This document shows positions 35,147 through 48,188 of a stretch of 64,000 nt of DNA, piece by piece. Both the position numbers and the translations under genes were made by a program. Each line of letters opens with the position of its first letter. The first letter of the stretch is position 1. Source of the DNA: Aptenodytes patagonicus (Eukaryota; Chordata; Aves; Sphenisciformes; Spheniscidae); NCBI RefSeq assembly GCF_965638725.1, contig NC_134949.1, forward strand, positions 13,452,951 through 13,516,950, in the 5' to 3' direction. Below the pieces are notes generated by a model. It was not told the origin of the DNA and searched no databases. It saw nothing but the letters and a program-made list of their open reading frames with translations.

Positions 35147-37204
35147 TCATAAGTCTTACCTAAACAGATGCAAAGAAACTCATTAAGTCTGAAATTTGTT
35201 TCCAGACTGGAATTTTAGAACTTTTTGTCTGTATGCTCACTCTAGCTTCTTTTTTCTATCTATCACTATAGCTGTAGCAAGGCAGTGCTTCTTGGGCCTT
35301 GGGTTCTCGTTTTATTTTACAAAAATATTAGAATGTGAATGTTTTAAGTTAGGACCGGTTGGAGTGGACAATTCAGAATTTATAATAATTGGCTTCTGTA
35401 CATTTCCTATTTCAATCTTAGCTCTACAGGCTGTTTGTTACCTGCAATACAGAAACATTCTAAACCCGGTAACTGAACGTTTTTTATCCATGTGTAAGAG
35501 AAACTGCACTCCCTTCAGAATTAGGCCTTAGATGTGATGACTTAATCACTACATTCTCAGCTAGGGTATGTAGCACAAGCTGAAGCCAAGATTTCAATGC
35601 CTGTGAGATATGTTTATCTTGTTTTTACTGGCATAGTTTGTCCACATACATATTTAAAATATCCTTCAAAGTTTGGTTCTGAATTTGCTCTTAACTTTAA
35701 GTCTACCCCTACGTTATTTTGCAAATAGCACTAAAATTATATTTGTGACCAAAGGGAATGGAGCTTTGTTTGCTCTCTTCAGCTCTGTATCCCTGGTTCT
35801 ATGCCTACAAAGAAAATAACAGAAGAGGTTGTGAAGATAAATAATGTTTGCAAAACATTTAGACACTACAAAGAATCGAATACCATATGAAGGAAATAAC
35901 ATAATTTTCTAACTAACTTGTTTGCACAATTTTAATTCTGTGTAAATAAGACCTGAGGACACAAACAAGCACCAATGAAAACACGAAATACTAAATTGCC
36001 GCTCGTTAAGTGAGCATCATCTGAGTTATGAATGAGCAAAGATCCTATTTACAAAATATGTGATCACATAAGCATTTACATACTGTTATAATGCCTGGGA
36101 ACATGTAAAAAAATTAACACTATTTCTGTTTATATTATTTTTTGTTATATTATTTATTTTATAACTTTCCAGCAATTTACCTTAACAGTGTTAGTTAAGC
36201 CCTCTTACTATGCATTTTCTTTTCACATAATTTAAATATTCTTTATATAATCAAAGGATAACCTATTCATGCATCATGCAGTGGGGTTACTCTCTACAAA
36301 TTTTCCATAAACTCATACCCTTCGATTCAAAGGACTTGCCATTTTGTTTCGAGTTACTTCATCCCTCTCCTTTTTTCTCCTGCCCTCCCTAGATCCATGA
36401 CAACATGGCTTCTGTAACTCCTACACGTACTCCCTGCTGATGCTTTCTTCCTCAAAAAGTTCAAATTCATATGGCAGACAAGGAAAGCATAAACACTTCA
36501 TTTTTCACAGTCTTTTTTTGAACTTACTCTCTGTTGTGAGACAACTGAAATAAATAGCTTCTTAGCCATAAGCATAGCACAATGCAGAAGTGAATATTCT
36601 CCTCTGAAAGCAGCAGCACTGGAGCTACACGACTTTCCGTGAGGTACACAAGATGTACCTACTTGGTCATTGTTTTGGTTACAAACATGGAACTTCACAC
36701 AGAACATTCATGAAAGGCGAGTCAGAATTATTCCTAAAGAAGCAAATCCTAATGGCCTGATGTGTATGTTGGGTAACAAGATTCAATCCAGATGCATCCC
36801 CTGTGGTACAGCAACAACTGACTCATTCGTACAATATATGGCTATAAAACGATGGATGTTGGAGCTTTATAATGGAAAAAATGTAGAAGCTGAAGACTGT
36901 GATATGTGATGGCATTGCCTGTACCTACAGCCTTATGATCTGCAACTGTTTATGGGCAGGAAATTGATATCATTTAAAAACATGACTTAAGCATTTCTGT
37001 TACATATGGTTAGGAACAATTCTCGGTTACAGAAAAAAGTGCTCTTATTTGGATGTAAATCCTCTCTCCTTCCTAACAAGATGGATGGTTCTTTGTTCTA
37101 CTGTAAAGTTACCAACTAGTGTTTATTTCTTATATTGTTCTGAAACACAAAGCAGTAAATCTATGCAATCAGACTGAATTTGTCAAATCTCCATATGGAT
37201 TTAG

Positions 37205-37582
37205 GTAAACTTCAAGCAACCTGTGATGAGGAATTTCACAGTTTAACTATACATTTTGGAAACAGTCATCTCCTTTTCTTCATTCTGAATTTTCAAACTA
37301 GGTTCATTTCATGCCCACTAGATTATGTATGGAAGTAAACAGCAAAAAGTTGACTCCTATCCACCCTTTTCATGCCACTTGTGATTGAACGGATCGCCGT
37401 TGTATTCCCTCAGCCATCCCCTTTCCAGACCACAGGCTCCTTGCTTACTTATCTGTTCCTTTTATGGAGATTGCACCATACCTCTGATCATCCCCGTTAC
37501 CCTCTCTGAATCTTTTCCAGTTTCCAGTGCAATGCTTTACCCATAAAAAGAACTACAGTAACACCGAATAACTGGTTTTACC
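37205..37582 (-). mobile_element. Ancient CR1/L3-like LINE 3' fragment
   Basis: This antisense fragment has the typical order of old amniote CR1 3' ends: 'gaggaatttcacagtttaac', then 'tttcatgcccactaga', then 'ctctgaatcttttccagttt', then 'aaagaactacagtaacac'. It has many substitutions and no open frame. Confidence 0.72.
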
Positions 37583-39027
37583 AAAACAAGACAATGAGTA
37601 CTAATAGATCAATCAGAATTTAGTATGTGGTTACTGCTGTGATGGTAGTGTAAGTCTAATAAATATTTGGATGGCAAGTCTCATTGTTCACATTCATTAA
37701 AAAAATGCAAGAGTCAATAAATCAGAAATATAAAAAAATTTATAAGCATTGTAAAATGAAATTCAAATACTGCATTAGTGTTAATATTTCTACGATAATT
37801 GCTGATTATTCAAAAGAGAAAGTATTTTCTCCCTGTGTAACTTCATAACTTATCAGCAATGTAAATAACTGCCTTTGTGGCAACTTCAATTTGTAGGTTG
37901 CCTTTCTACAAATCAATTAATTTCCTGTCTGATTACTTTACAAAGATTATTGACCCTGGGAAATTTCTAAGTTCATAGGCTAAGTGTGAGATCAGAACAC
38001 TAAACAATACATGTTTTAACCTGAACTTTTTATTTTAAGAACAATATCTAGCTTTATATTGCCCAGACCCAATAGTTAAATTTCAAAACCACTCTATATA
38101 ATTTTAAAAAGAAAAACAATGGAAAAAATGAAGTTTAGTGAGATTCAATAGATGTCTTGCTGTGAGCATGATGATATCTTTAGAATAAGAAGTCAGTATT
38201 TCAAACGTCTAGCTTAAAATACATGTAGTCTATTATCTAGCAGATTAGTTTCATCATTAGATATGAATAAATTACACATTTGATGTTTTCGTAGGACATT
38301 TTTAAAGGTTTTATTCAAATAATGACACACTGCAATTTGTGCTATTTTTCCCATAAAACAGCTAAGACATCTATTCAATCTGGAGAAGATGCACATGCAT
38401 TTCTTATTGAAATATAATTTGTTATTTTTAATCATAGTAATCATACCATTTATGCTGGTAAGAAATATGCCTTTAGAGGTATATTGAGACATATTTTTGT
38501 GTCACTAAGAGATAATGATGTATAGCAATATATCAGCAGCACATGAGGAACCAAGTGTAACAGATGAAAAGAAATTCAACTATTCCATTGAGCTAGGCAT
38601 GCTAAGTCATCTAAATAACGGCATGCAACAAATGACTGACTAAAGAAGCAGAAAGCAAGACCTGAAAACCCACACCAGCGATGGGAAAAGTATGTTTTAG
38701 ATAGAAATTGGTGAAGGATTTGTAGAGCAAGAAAGAAATAATAGTACCAGCAATTTAGATTGCAATTTTCAGTAGAAATTAAGGCTCTTGCAGAGCGAAT
38801 TTCAGAGTCAAGCAGAATTCAAGACGCATTAAAATTCATGGAAGGAATGAAAAAAACAATGGAAAGGAATGAAAGGGGAGAATCATTTGTAAGAGTGAGA
38901 GTGCAGAACAGTGTAATGAAGAATGAATGATGACATACAGAGTAAAACAAGGTCAGTTTTGGACATGGTTATTTTGAAGAAATAGAGAGGCTTCCAGGAA
39001 ACACCAAGAAAAGAGGTGAAGTTTTAC

Positions 39028-39111
39028 CTGAATCCCAGTATCACTGATCTTTTTGCATTCTGATATAGAAAGTTCCTTTATTTTTCCATGGCAGCCAAGG
39101 GCTCTCAAGCC
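39028..39111 (-). CDS. FBXL13: FBXL13 exon 7 of 10 in window: LRR
   Basis: Acceptor 'attcttttag', donor CAG|gtaaaa, 28 codons, phase 0 at both ends. The peptide begins GLRALGCHGKIKELSISECK and ends KISDTGIQ, one LRR strand (IKELSISECKKISD) with its following turn. The upstream exon ends ISDM, so the joined sequence ISDMGLRAL completes the helix of the preceding repeat. It is the smallest FBXL13 exon in the window. Confidence 0.94.
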
Positions 39112-42100
39112 CTAAAAGAATCCAGAAAAATTAATCTTAAAAGTCAATACATGCAATTATATGTAATGACATTTAATATGTTAAGATGGTCAATAATATC
39201 CAATGCCTGTATATTAAAGCTTCTAAGAATTACAGCACCTTTTAAGACGTTCTTTTCAGCAGAACTCATACAGTTTATCTTCCTATTTTTGCTTGAAATA
39301 TGTACAAGGGTTAAGAATTCTTTGCAGAAATAATTCAATTGAGAAAGCAAAAAATTAGATTTTCCTACCTGTTCAGAAAGAAAGAAACTGAAGAAAAGTA
39401 GCATGGTGTGAAATACTTCCACAGGACACGGACCAGGACTCTCATAAAGCAAAATACATTTACAGATCTCCTCCAAAATTTGGGTTTGAAAGAACTTTTC
39501 ACAAATTTTTTTGTTGGAAGAACAAAATACTATTTGCTATGACCAAATAATATCTTAAAACTACTGCTTTTATGATTTGCTTACCAGTAAGGGCTTTATG
39601 GCTACAGCTATGGTACAAGACAACATTTGAAATGGTGCAGTCACGCTCACAGGTGCATGAACAACCCCCATATTCAAGACAATAGGGAGGTGAAAACTTT
39701 GGTAAATTCCTATTTTAGGAATGCAAAAGGATCCAAAGATGCTTTGTGATTTTTACTGCTTGTACACCAGGAAACAGGACCGTGTTCTGATCCTAACTCT
39801 CTAATCTGAAGGAGAATTAAATGTTGATTTTGTAAAATGTATTTTGATAGTCACAGCAGAATATCTCTGTGCTTCATATCAATAAAGTAAACTTTACTGA
39901 AAAAACAAAGTTATCGCTATATTCCATATGGTTAATAAATTATCTACAATTAGACAGCGAACAGCACTGCACAGAGAGGAAATATCATCTTGAAAAAATA
40001 AACACGTGTAAATAATGTCTGGAATCCAGATGTGGACACTGTAATGATAATGCTGGAAGAATGCGGCTGGAGTTCAAATTTTGCAAATTCCTGAAATCTC
40101 ACAGGCAGAATAAAAACAAAAAATGGAACACTGAAAGAGATTTCCAATCCTGGCTACTTATGAAAACAAGAAATGTGCATTTTTCTCAGCAGATGCAGTT
40201 ATGTGGTGACCATTACTTTCAACAGCTTCATGAAAATCTACAGATTTCAAATTTTTGTTGACCAGAGCACTCCTATTCAAGACAAAAAAAGTTATGTACT
40301 TAAACCCCAAATGGGTTTATGTCAGAACTTGAATTCCTTACAGCAGAGACTGATAGTGATAGGTGTGACCTTTTGGACATGATTTTTTCTTGCATTTTTC
40401 TTTATTTAAAAGTGGCACCGCTTTAATATACTTGGTAATGAATACTAAGGAATATTATAAAGATTTTTTTGCTACGTGACAACTAATGCTGCTATGACTT
40501 CAAAGTTAATTTATAATAATTTTATGTGACTAGAGTGACATTGAATGTCACACAACAACAGAACAACTATTTTTTTTTTTCAGTGAAAATCAAGGTCTCC
40601 TTTGAGGTGTTTCGTTAATAATTCCAGATTTGAGAAGGGAAAGAGTGAAGACATGGAAGACAAGGAATGTCATTAGGAACTGTCTATTACATAGAAAAAC
40701 TATGAAACTTTTACATTTCCAAAAATAAACCTCTTCAAACAAGCTTTACGCAGGAAGTCTAATCTATATGAAATTTTTAACTATTATTTTTGTATCTAAC
40801 ATATATACAAAGGAGCCAATTATCACTAATTTCATTAGACTTCCTGATTTATTCAGTAGTATTCCCTGATAAATAACATCAGGGATGCCCATCCAGGATA
40901 CTGACCTATTTCTAGAGACTTTTATCTTCTATACTAAGCCTCCAGACATTTTTGAAAGATATGGTCAGAGCTATCACATTATCATTGGAACTCCTAGAAA
41001 TAGATGCTAGCAAAACAAATACTGTGCAGCACACAGACTAGGATCACCCACTCTATGTGTCGCCACAAACATATTTCCCCTTTAACGTAAAGAATCACCC
41101 CATGTACCTTGGATCAATCTTCTGTTGCCATGGAGAAAGGGAAGACTTTGTCCTGCATCTCCTGTATAGCATGTATATTACCATTTCCATTTAGAAAACA
41201 ACTTCAAAAGAAACTTCTTATTCCTCTCCAACAGCTGTTATTTTCAAGCAATTTTTACATTTTTGTTCTGTTTCATTTACTTTATTACGTGAGGCCTACA
41301 AACATTTGCAGAACATTATTTATTATTATTTCACCATGGTTTTTGTAGATGAGAAAATGAGTATCGACTGTACCAGTTGGTGAGGGTCTTCACTTGCTAG
41401 AGACAAAAGTCACCTGAGACTATGGCATACCAAAGAACAACTCTGTATTATTTATATTGACAAGCTGCAAGTCCCTGCGTTTCAACTGCAGACTGCAATG
41501 AATGTACCATCTCTTGCTAACAATAACCATGTGCTACGCTATTTTCAACTTCTTCTGAGGTTTCTGTTCACATATCTCTTTGTGACCTTAAAGGCCAGCA
41601 TCTGTAATGTATCTTTATGTTCCAGAGATAGACAGATGTTACCTCCTGTTCACACCCCAAACCAAACCAATTGACCTCAAAGTGACTCCAATCTTGGAAG
41701 ACACCTCTTAAGAGGTATCTCCCACCTTCCATTTCTGAGCCATTTAATATGAAATGACTCAGCTTATCCTCTAAAATGCTCAGATTTCTGCACAGATTAG
41801 CCACAGTCAGGCACCAGTTTCATGGATCAAACCCTTACTAGAAGAGAAGAATGTAACTCCTATCATGCAGTATCATTTTGCTAATTACAATACATATGTG
41901 GCAGAACAAAGTTCAGTTTCAGATAGCAAAAAACTTCTGGAAAATGGGTAAGTTCTTAAGCAAGGGTAGCTATACTGCTTCCATTACCTGGGCAAATATA
42001 AAGATGGGTCAGATTTGTTTACAGGAACTGTAGAGACATTTTTCTATTGCAGTGCAGAAATCCCCCTGTATGACTGTGTATAATCCAAGCCATAAAATTT

Positions 42101-45100
42101 AATTTCTGTACCTAACACCATTTGTGATTAGACCAGATCATAAATTATGAAATACAGTTGCTAACGTTTCTTGACACTAAGTCCAGACGACAGGGCTTTC
42201 ATTGTAACAAAATGTCCTGTAAAAATATCGAGCCCAATTTTCAACATTGCTGCGTACCTTTAATTCCTACTGATTTGCATTGGGACTCAAGGTGTTAGCA
42301 CATCTGGCATCGATTGTAATGACTCTCTGTGTCAGTATTTCCTATTTCTATGCAGAATTAAGTTTCTAAGTCTTTAGGTCAAATTCTCTCTTTCTCTATT
42401 CTCCCAAGCAAACTGGAGTGCTAACATATGAATTTGGAGCCCACTTTAATATATTTTAACATTTCCTTCTCCCTGCCTTGGGAATGCATGTGATTTGTTA
42501 CATCCTTCCTTTGGAAATCAAATGCAACTAATTCATTTGCAGTCTGTTGCTGGTTATATCTGTTAGACCTGATAATATTTTTTTCTTAACCTTTACGAGG
42601 CTCTTCCTCAGTCCTATTGGCCTAATTTTCTAACTGACCAAAATGCGGAGCTGGGCTATGGATTCAAGTCACCATAGATTCAGAATCCCACTAAGAGTGC
42701 AAAGAAATTACTCTAGATAACAGTGGAAAGCCAAAATGCCACTTTTGGTTTTTTTTTTTTCCCCCTATTTAGAAACTTATTATTAAAAAATTAGTAAATA
42801 TTTACATTGCAGCCTGGCCTTCAGGACCAGCCAGGATCTGAAGACCATTAAGTACAAACACATAAGAAAAGAAAGTTGATCTAACTGTTTATACATCCAT
42901 ATAACCACTACTCCAGAGTTCCCAATGATTACAAATTATCCTCAACTTTTGAGTAACTACACACAGCATGCAAAAAATCTGTGACTGATGAGCTGACTTG
43001 ATGCCACAGATAACTCTTGAGGAGGCATTTCAGCCAGAAGAGAAAATGGGGCCTTAGATTATTACAAGAGAGAATTTCATGCATGGTAGTCATTGCAGAA
43101 GAAAATGCAGAAGCAAAGAATATTTCTCTGTATATTTCATATTTCCTTTTTATCTTTGATTTCAGAAGTGTATCAGAGTTCTTCCCATTTTTAAAGTATT
43201 TTACCTATTTTTTATGTTTTAGGCTATTTTTTTCTCTCTCATTATTACACTGCATATAATTCACCACTGCTATTAAGCTTCCCTGAGTCTATGTCAGGGC
43301 AACCACTGTTTTTGTTGCTGGATGCTCTATATAACTCAGGAGTCAACTAAGTTTCTTCAACAATCCCTTTTATTATTCTTTGCTATGCTTTTTCTGTCTA
43401 AATCCTGCTTGACTTAAGACACTTTCTTCAAATGTCCTGACACTTCTATACTTAATTTTTTTTTTATGTCCCAAGAATATGGGTGGTCCCGGCCATATGC
43501 ATCAGCAGCTTGTGTCGGAACGAGGAAAGCTAGGCAGCTGCACACTTTCAGACTCTCAGACTTGGAGCAAAGCTGCCAAAGCTGTATCATATAGACATCA
43601 CAAAAAGTTCAAGACATTTTAACAAAAATATGGAGAGTATGAGAATAAAGCTTATAACTAAAACTGCTTCTCTAACTCATGGAAGCATTTCCACTGAGTC
43701 TGCTTTTATAAGAAAGACAAATAGGTTTTGATCCTAAATGCTAATGTTTCCAGCTCTGTAACAGAAGCTTAAACACGTTGCATATATTGTAAATACCTTT
43801 ACAGTGATATCTAAAATGTCTTGTGATATTATCTATGCATTCATGAACATGTTCACTATACTCACAATTTAAAACACTATGGTCCCTACTCCAGAGACTT
43901 TAGAAGAGCAAAATGGGAGGGAAAACAATGAGGGATGGGAGGCTAGCTAGAAAAAAAAGGGAGTTTTGTCAAAGAATTTAAAGGTAGCTTTTTCAAAGAA
44001 CTCAACAACTTTGCTCTGTCATTGCGTTTTGTTTTTTAAAAAGAAATGCTGTCACTATGTTGCAAATCTTTTCATTTCTAAGTCGCTTTAAAGTTGTTTA
44101 TAGCTCTAAGAAATGAATTTCTAGTACTTCAGGAATGACAAAAACAGAACAAATATGCTTCCCACTTTTAAAAAAAGTTATTGAGACTTAAAAATGTGTG
44201 TTACTTGTTTTAAAAAAATCAATTTTGAATAAAGAAGGAAATAAGAAGGAAATATTTTCTGAAATGTAAAAGGATGAATACTAAAACAACTGGGTGAATA
44301 AATTTTTAAAATGTAATTGTGGGTTTTTTTTATTTAATGTTATACATTTTGTGAGAGTAAGAGCAATATAGTCAAAGCCCCAAAGCCCCCAAAGTAACTT
44401 AAGTATGCCACCAGTTTCTCATATGCATAAAGTTGACACCCTCTTCATTGGATGATACTTATTTTTGTTAATGAACGGTCTTTGACTTATTTGGGAAGAC
44501 ACTTAAGCACACATACAACTTAAACATGTGATTAATTACTTGCCTTATTCTAGCTTGTGTTTAGAAGTTTGCCTAGGCGTTTTCTCTCTATGTAAAATGC
44601 ATAACTTCCTACACAATACCAAAATCTGAATATATGCAATGATTATTTTTATTCAATTTCTAGTCTTTCTGTTGAGGAGTAGACTCAGGACAAGGATAAT
44701 AAACTTCTCCAAACATGAGAGAGACTTTTAATGTAATTCTTATTAGCACTACATTTTTTAATTACTGTGAATCTACAGGGTACTGTAATTTACTTTTTTT
44801 TATCAACAAGATCTCGTCAGGGACAACTCCAAGAGTCTATATATTTCTTCCAAATGCAACAAATTCCCTGAATGAAAGACAGATCGCAACAGGAACATTC
44901 ACTTATTGGGCATCAGAGTAACTACAGAAGAGGAAGGCAGCAACAGTGGAAAAAAACTTCCATTTTGATTAAGTCAGTCATACGAGACACAAATCTGTAA
45001 GAAAATCTGACTCTACTGTATCTTTTCTCCCCTATCCTTCCCTTAAGTATATGTCATCCTTATTGCAGTAAATTCTGCTCTGCTTTGGTGTGCAGAATGA

Positions 45101-46779
45101 TTCTGCTGTCATTTGAAAAAACAGAAAGGAAAGTTCCCTTGTGTAGTGCAAATCTATGTTGCACATTCTACATTTTTCACACTAAATAGCAAGACAGTAA
45201 AAGCAGCAGAGATTTACTGCACAGCCTGCAGGAAAGCATATGAGCCTTACAATTTTTCTTTATCAGCACAGCATAATGGTGTTGATTACTGAGCACAGAA
45301 AACATTGTGCTCTCTGCTACATTTTTAAAGGGATACTTACACAGTCTAAATTGAAAGAGATCTTAATACAACTTCCTCGATTTGCTAATAAAATGCATAA
45401 TATAAAGTCAAAACATACAAATAGTAGCTTGTTACAAAGCAGACTGCTAGATTTCCTTTTATCAAATAATGTTTTAAGATTAGAAAATGTATTTATTATA
45501 CATGCATGAATGTTATATACTTAAACACAGCAAACAGCAAAAACCGTAACAGTTTTGTAGCTAGTACTAGCAATCAGATCAGAAATTACAAAAATGATAA
45601 ATGGTCAATTTCCAGGTTAATTTATCTGTCTTGTGGGAGAGAGAAAACTGAAAGCCTTAGAAATGCAGTGTAAGCAAAAGAGTGTGGCTTATTGCCAAGG
45701 TCATGGGTTGTGCTATGTGAAGACTAGACTAAGAAGCAACACAGCATTTTAAAAGACTAGCTGTGGCAGGCAAGGAAAAAGAAAACATTTATGTTGAAAC
45801 ACTGTGAGACTGTAATTCAAGGCAGCATAAATTTCATTCAGATATAATTTTATGATATTTTAAATGACCACATTAAATGAAGTCTTCTTGGATTTCCCAA
45901 CCCTCTTTATTTAGCTTAATTTTGTTTTTTATTTTCAGGCCTCCATAAAAGATACAGGCATTTTAATTTCTTTTTCGCATTTTAATTACTTTTGCACAAT
46001 CTCTGTGTTAGAGCCAAATAATAAAGTTCTTGGTCAGAATTCTGTTTGAATAGTGACTGACTAAATAGTCTCTATGGCAAGTTTTCTTCACGAGGTTTCT
46101 CCTAGATTTCTGTGTTCAGTGAAAAGAGTTTGCCCCAAAAGTAAAAGAAACAGCAGAACTGGCTCTGAACCCTGCGCACAAGGCAGGACCTGCCAAGAAC
46201 ATCTGATGTGGAAGCCTGCGATGTTTAACCTGGCTCCCACACTTGCTGTTTTGCTTTCCAGAGTCTTAGCAACTTGACACATTGAAGATACCTTGTTAGT
46301 AATTCTTTCACTAGCAATTATTTTCTAGACCACAGTGTAGAGCAGTGCCTCTGCTAGAGCTAACATTCAGGATTTTTCACCATAAAATCTAGTTCATGGA
46401 AAATACAATTTTTACAAACTTAAAAATACCAATTTTTCAGTTTTCCTCAAGTCTAATCTTCCTGGAGCAAAAAATTCTGCTTCATAAACATTCTTTTCAG
46501 ATCAGCTTCACAGCAGCCAAACTTCCTCTTTCTGATGGTTTCTGTTTCTCTCTTTCAAATGTAAGAATTGTCCAACTTAAGAATTACCTTTTATTTGTTA
46601 CTGCCTATACATGGTCTAATACTGTACTATACACATTTCTAAAGTACTTTTTAATGACACTGCAACTCCACTGCTTCATATCCATGCAGGTTTTTAAATG
46701 AATGGATTTTTATTGCATTTTTTTGAAAGCCTAGATAAATAGTAAACACATTCTTCATTCTTTAATCATATATATATAC
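39112..46779 (-). other. FBXL13: FBXL13 intron between window exons 6 and 7
   Basis: This intron is about 7.7 kb and mostly featureless AT-rich sequence. A small CpG-bearing patch lies at about 43480-43560 and a purine-rich tandem patch near 44225-44255. The donor end is embedded in a TA repeat (46766-46779). No gene or clear transposon was recognised. Confidence 0.72.
46766..46779. repeat. TA dinucleotide run overlapping an FBXL13 splice donor
   Basis: On the minus strand the exon ends GATATG and the intron begins 'gtatatatatatga'; the donor GT is the first dinucleotide of the TA run. Confidence 0.85.
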
Positions 46780-46906
46780 CATATCTGAGATGCTGGTTCC
46801 AGAGATATCAATGGATGTCAATGATGACATATTTCCCAAGGCTTCAATTCCAGCATCAGTCACATTTTCACAGTGACGCAGATTTAGGTAGGTCAATTCA
46901 TGACAT
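46780..46906 (-). CDS. FBXL13: FBXL13 exon 6 of 10 in window: LRRs
   Basis: The acceptor ends 'aatttag'. The exon starts with the third base of an arginine codon and has 42 further codons. The peptide begins CHELTYLNLRHCENVTDAGI, followed by ALGNMSSLTSIDISGTSISD. The first half is a near-ideal cysteine-type LRR; the second uses threonine instead of cysteine (ISGTSISD), a variation also known in the family at this repeat. The donor sits in a TA run. Confidence 0.95.
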
Positions 46907-48068
46907 CTAAATTAAATTAAAAAACAGAACTGTCAGCTTTCCACTTTTGCTACAGAAAAGTAGTATAGCAAGTACATTTTTGTAATAACCTTGCTAAGTT
47001 TTTTTCAGGGGACCTATGAAAATAAGCACTCTAGACTTTTTGATACTTAGCTTACATAGGCACTTCCAAGGATTCCACTCATAATGCATACGCATCACAA
47101 ATGTTTCAAATCATGAACAGCAATCAAATTAAATCAAAATATGGAAATCAAGAAGCTGTGTTACATAAAAATATTGTTAAAATTAGTTTGATGCTTGACT
47201 TCTCCCCATCTCCAAATCTCTCATATCTTGCACAGGAACTTCAAAGCTCACTGCAACGACAGAATTCAGGACCCCATGGCTGTACCCAGACCCAACTATA
47301 GCTATGCAAGTAAAGGTACACAGCAAATGAAGACATTGCCAGGTTCTGCAAATCAGCACTCACTGACCATACATGGAAAACTGAATTTTACTGCGTAAGT
47401 AAGCACTGTAAACTGTATCTTCCCATAACCAAACCAGAAGACCTAAGAAATGTAACTCCTCAAGCAGTGAATCTATGCTCAGAGCCTTAGGGGTAACACT
47501 CCATCACTAAAACAGAGAAGGCATTCCCTAGCTTACCAGCAAGCATGCTACAATTATTCACAACTACTGTTACGAAAGCATAAACGGGGCCTGCTGAGAG
47601 ATCTAGTAAGGAGTGGAAAGACTGACTCCAATCTTCTCTGGAGATTTAAAAATTTTCTTTTGATTGCCAATACTCCTTCTGAGGAACTGGAATTGAAGCA
47701 GTTTAGCAATAGAGTGCTTTTTGTTTGTGCAGACATGGGTATTTATTGAGTTTACAAAGTGTGACTTATACATACTGATCTTTTAATGCAGATTTGCCAC
47801 TGACAACCATCATTTAAGCACTTTTCTCCCCGTAAAATTAAGACTTCTCAGGTTTCCATATTTATATTGATGAATTCCCCTTTATATAAGGGATCATTTT
47901 TTAAGAGATTCACAATGCCAGAAGGGACTAGTCATTTATCTAGTACAATTTTCTATGTACAATTGGCTGTATAATTTTACCCATTTATTAACATATTAAG
48001 AACTTCAACATTAGAAATATACTGCAAGTCTAACCACACTAGAAAAATATTGTACTGGACTATGGTAC
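46907..48068 (-). other. FBXL13: FBXL13 intron between window exons 5 and 6
   Basis: This intron is about 1.2 kb, with a canonical GT at 48068-48067 and AG before 46906. It holds a short ancient CR1-like tail (47908-47975) and otherwise no recognised feature. Confidence 0.78.
47908..47975 (-). mobile_element. Ancient CR1-like 3' end fragment
   Basis: 'cacaatgccagaagggacta' followed by 'gtcatttatctagtac' resembles the antisense 3' terminus of old amniote CR1 elements (agaa..cagaagggacc..gatcatctagtc). It is short and diverged. Confidence 0.55.
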
Positions 48069-48188
48069 CTTTGTGCTATTTCTGTGACAGAAGCATCAGT
48101 GACATGAATACAATTAGTCAAATTCAGCTCTCTTAGCTTAGCTCCTGAAGAACCTTGTACAAATGGCCTTACACCTCCATCACTGAGT
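48069..48188 (-). CDS. FBXL13: FBXL13 exon 5 of 10 in window: LRRs
   Basis: Acceptor 'tttctcttttag', donor AAAG|gtacca. The exon is 1 + 39 codons + 2. The peptide begins LSDGGVRPFVQGSSGAKLRE, followed by LNLTNCIHVTDASVTEIAQ. LRELNLTNCIHVTD is a textbook F-box-type LRR strand. The first residues (LSDGGV) complete the turn of the previous repeat (DCIR-LSD). Arginine codons are split at both junctions. Confidence 0.95.

Larger units (their letters stand above)
33211..39027 (-). other. FBXL13: FBXL13 intron between window exons 7 and 8
   Basis: This intron is about 5.8 kb. It contains an ancient CR1 (37205-37582), an ATT/ACT trinucleotide repeat (34064-34100), a 10-bp tandem repeat (35121-35146) and a weak MIR-like patch near 33690-33765. 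Open frames such as the one at 35196-35531 show no domain and are taken as chance. Confidence 0.72.

Noticed and set aside
35196..35531. 111-codon + strand frame with hydrophobic stretches
   Set aside because: Hydrophobicity follows from T-rich DNA. It has no homology, and it is antisense in an FBXL13 intron.
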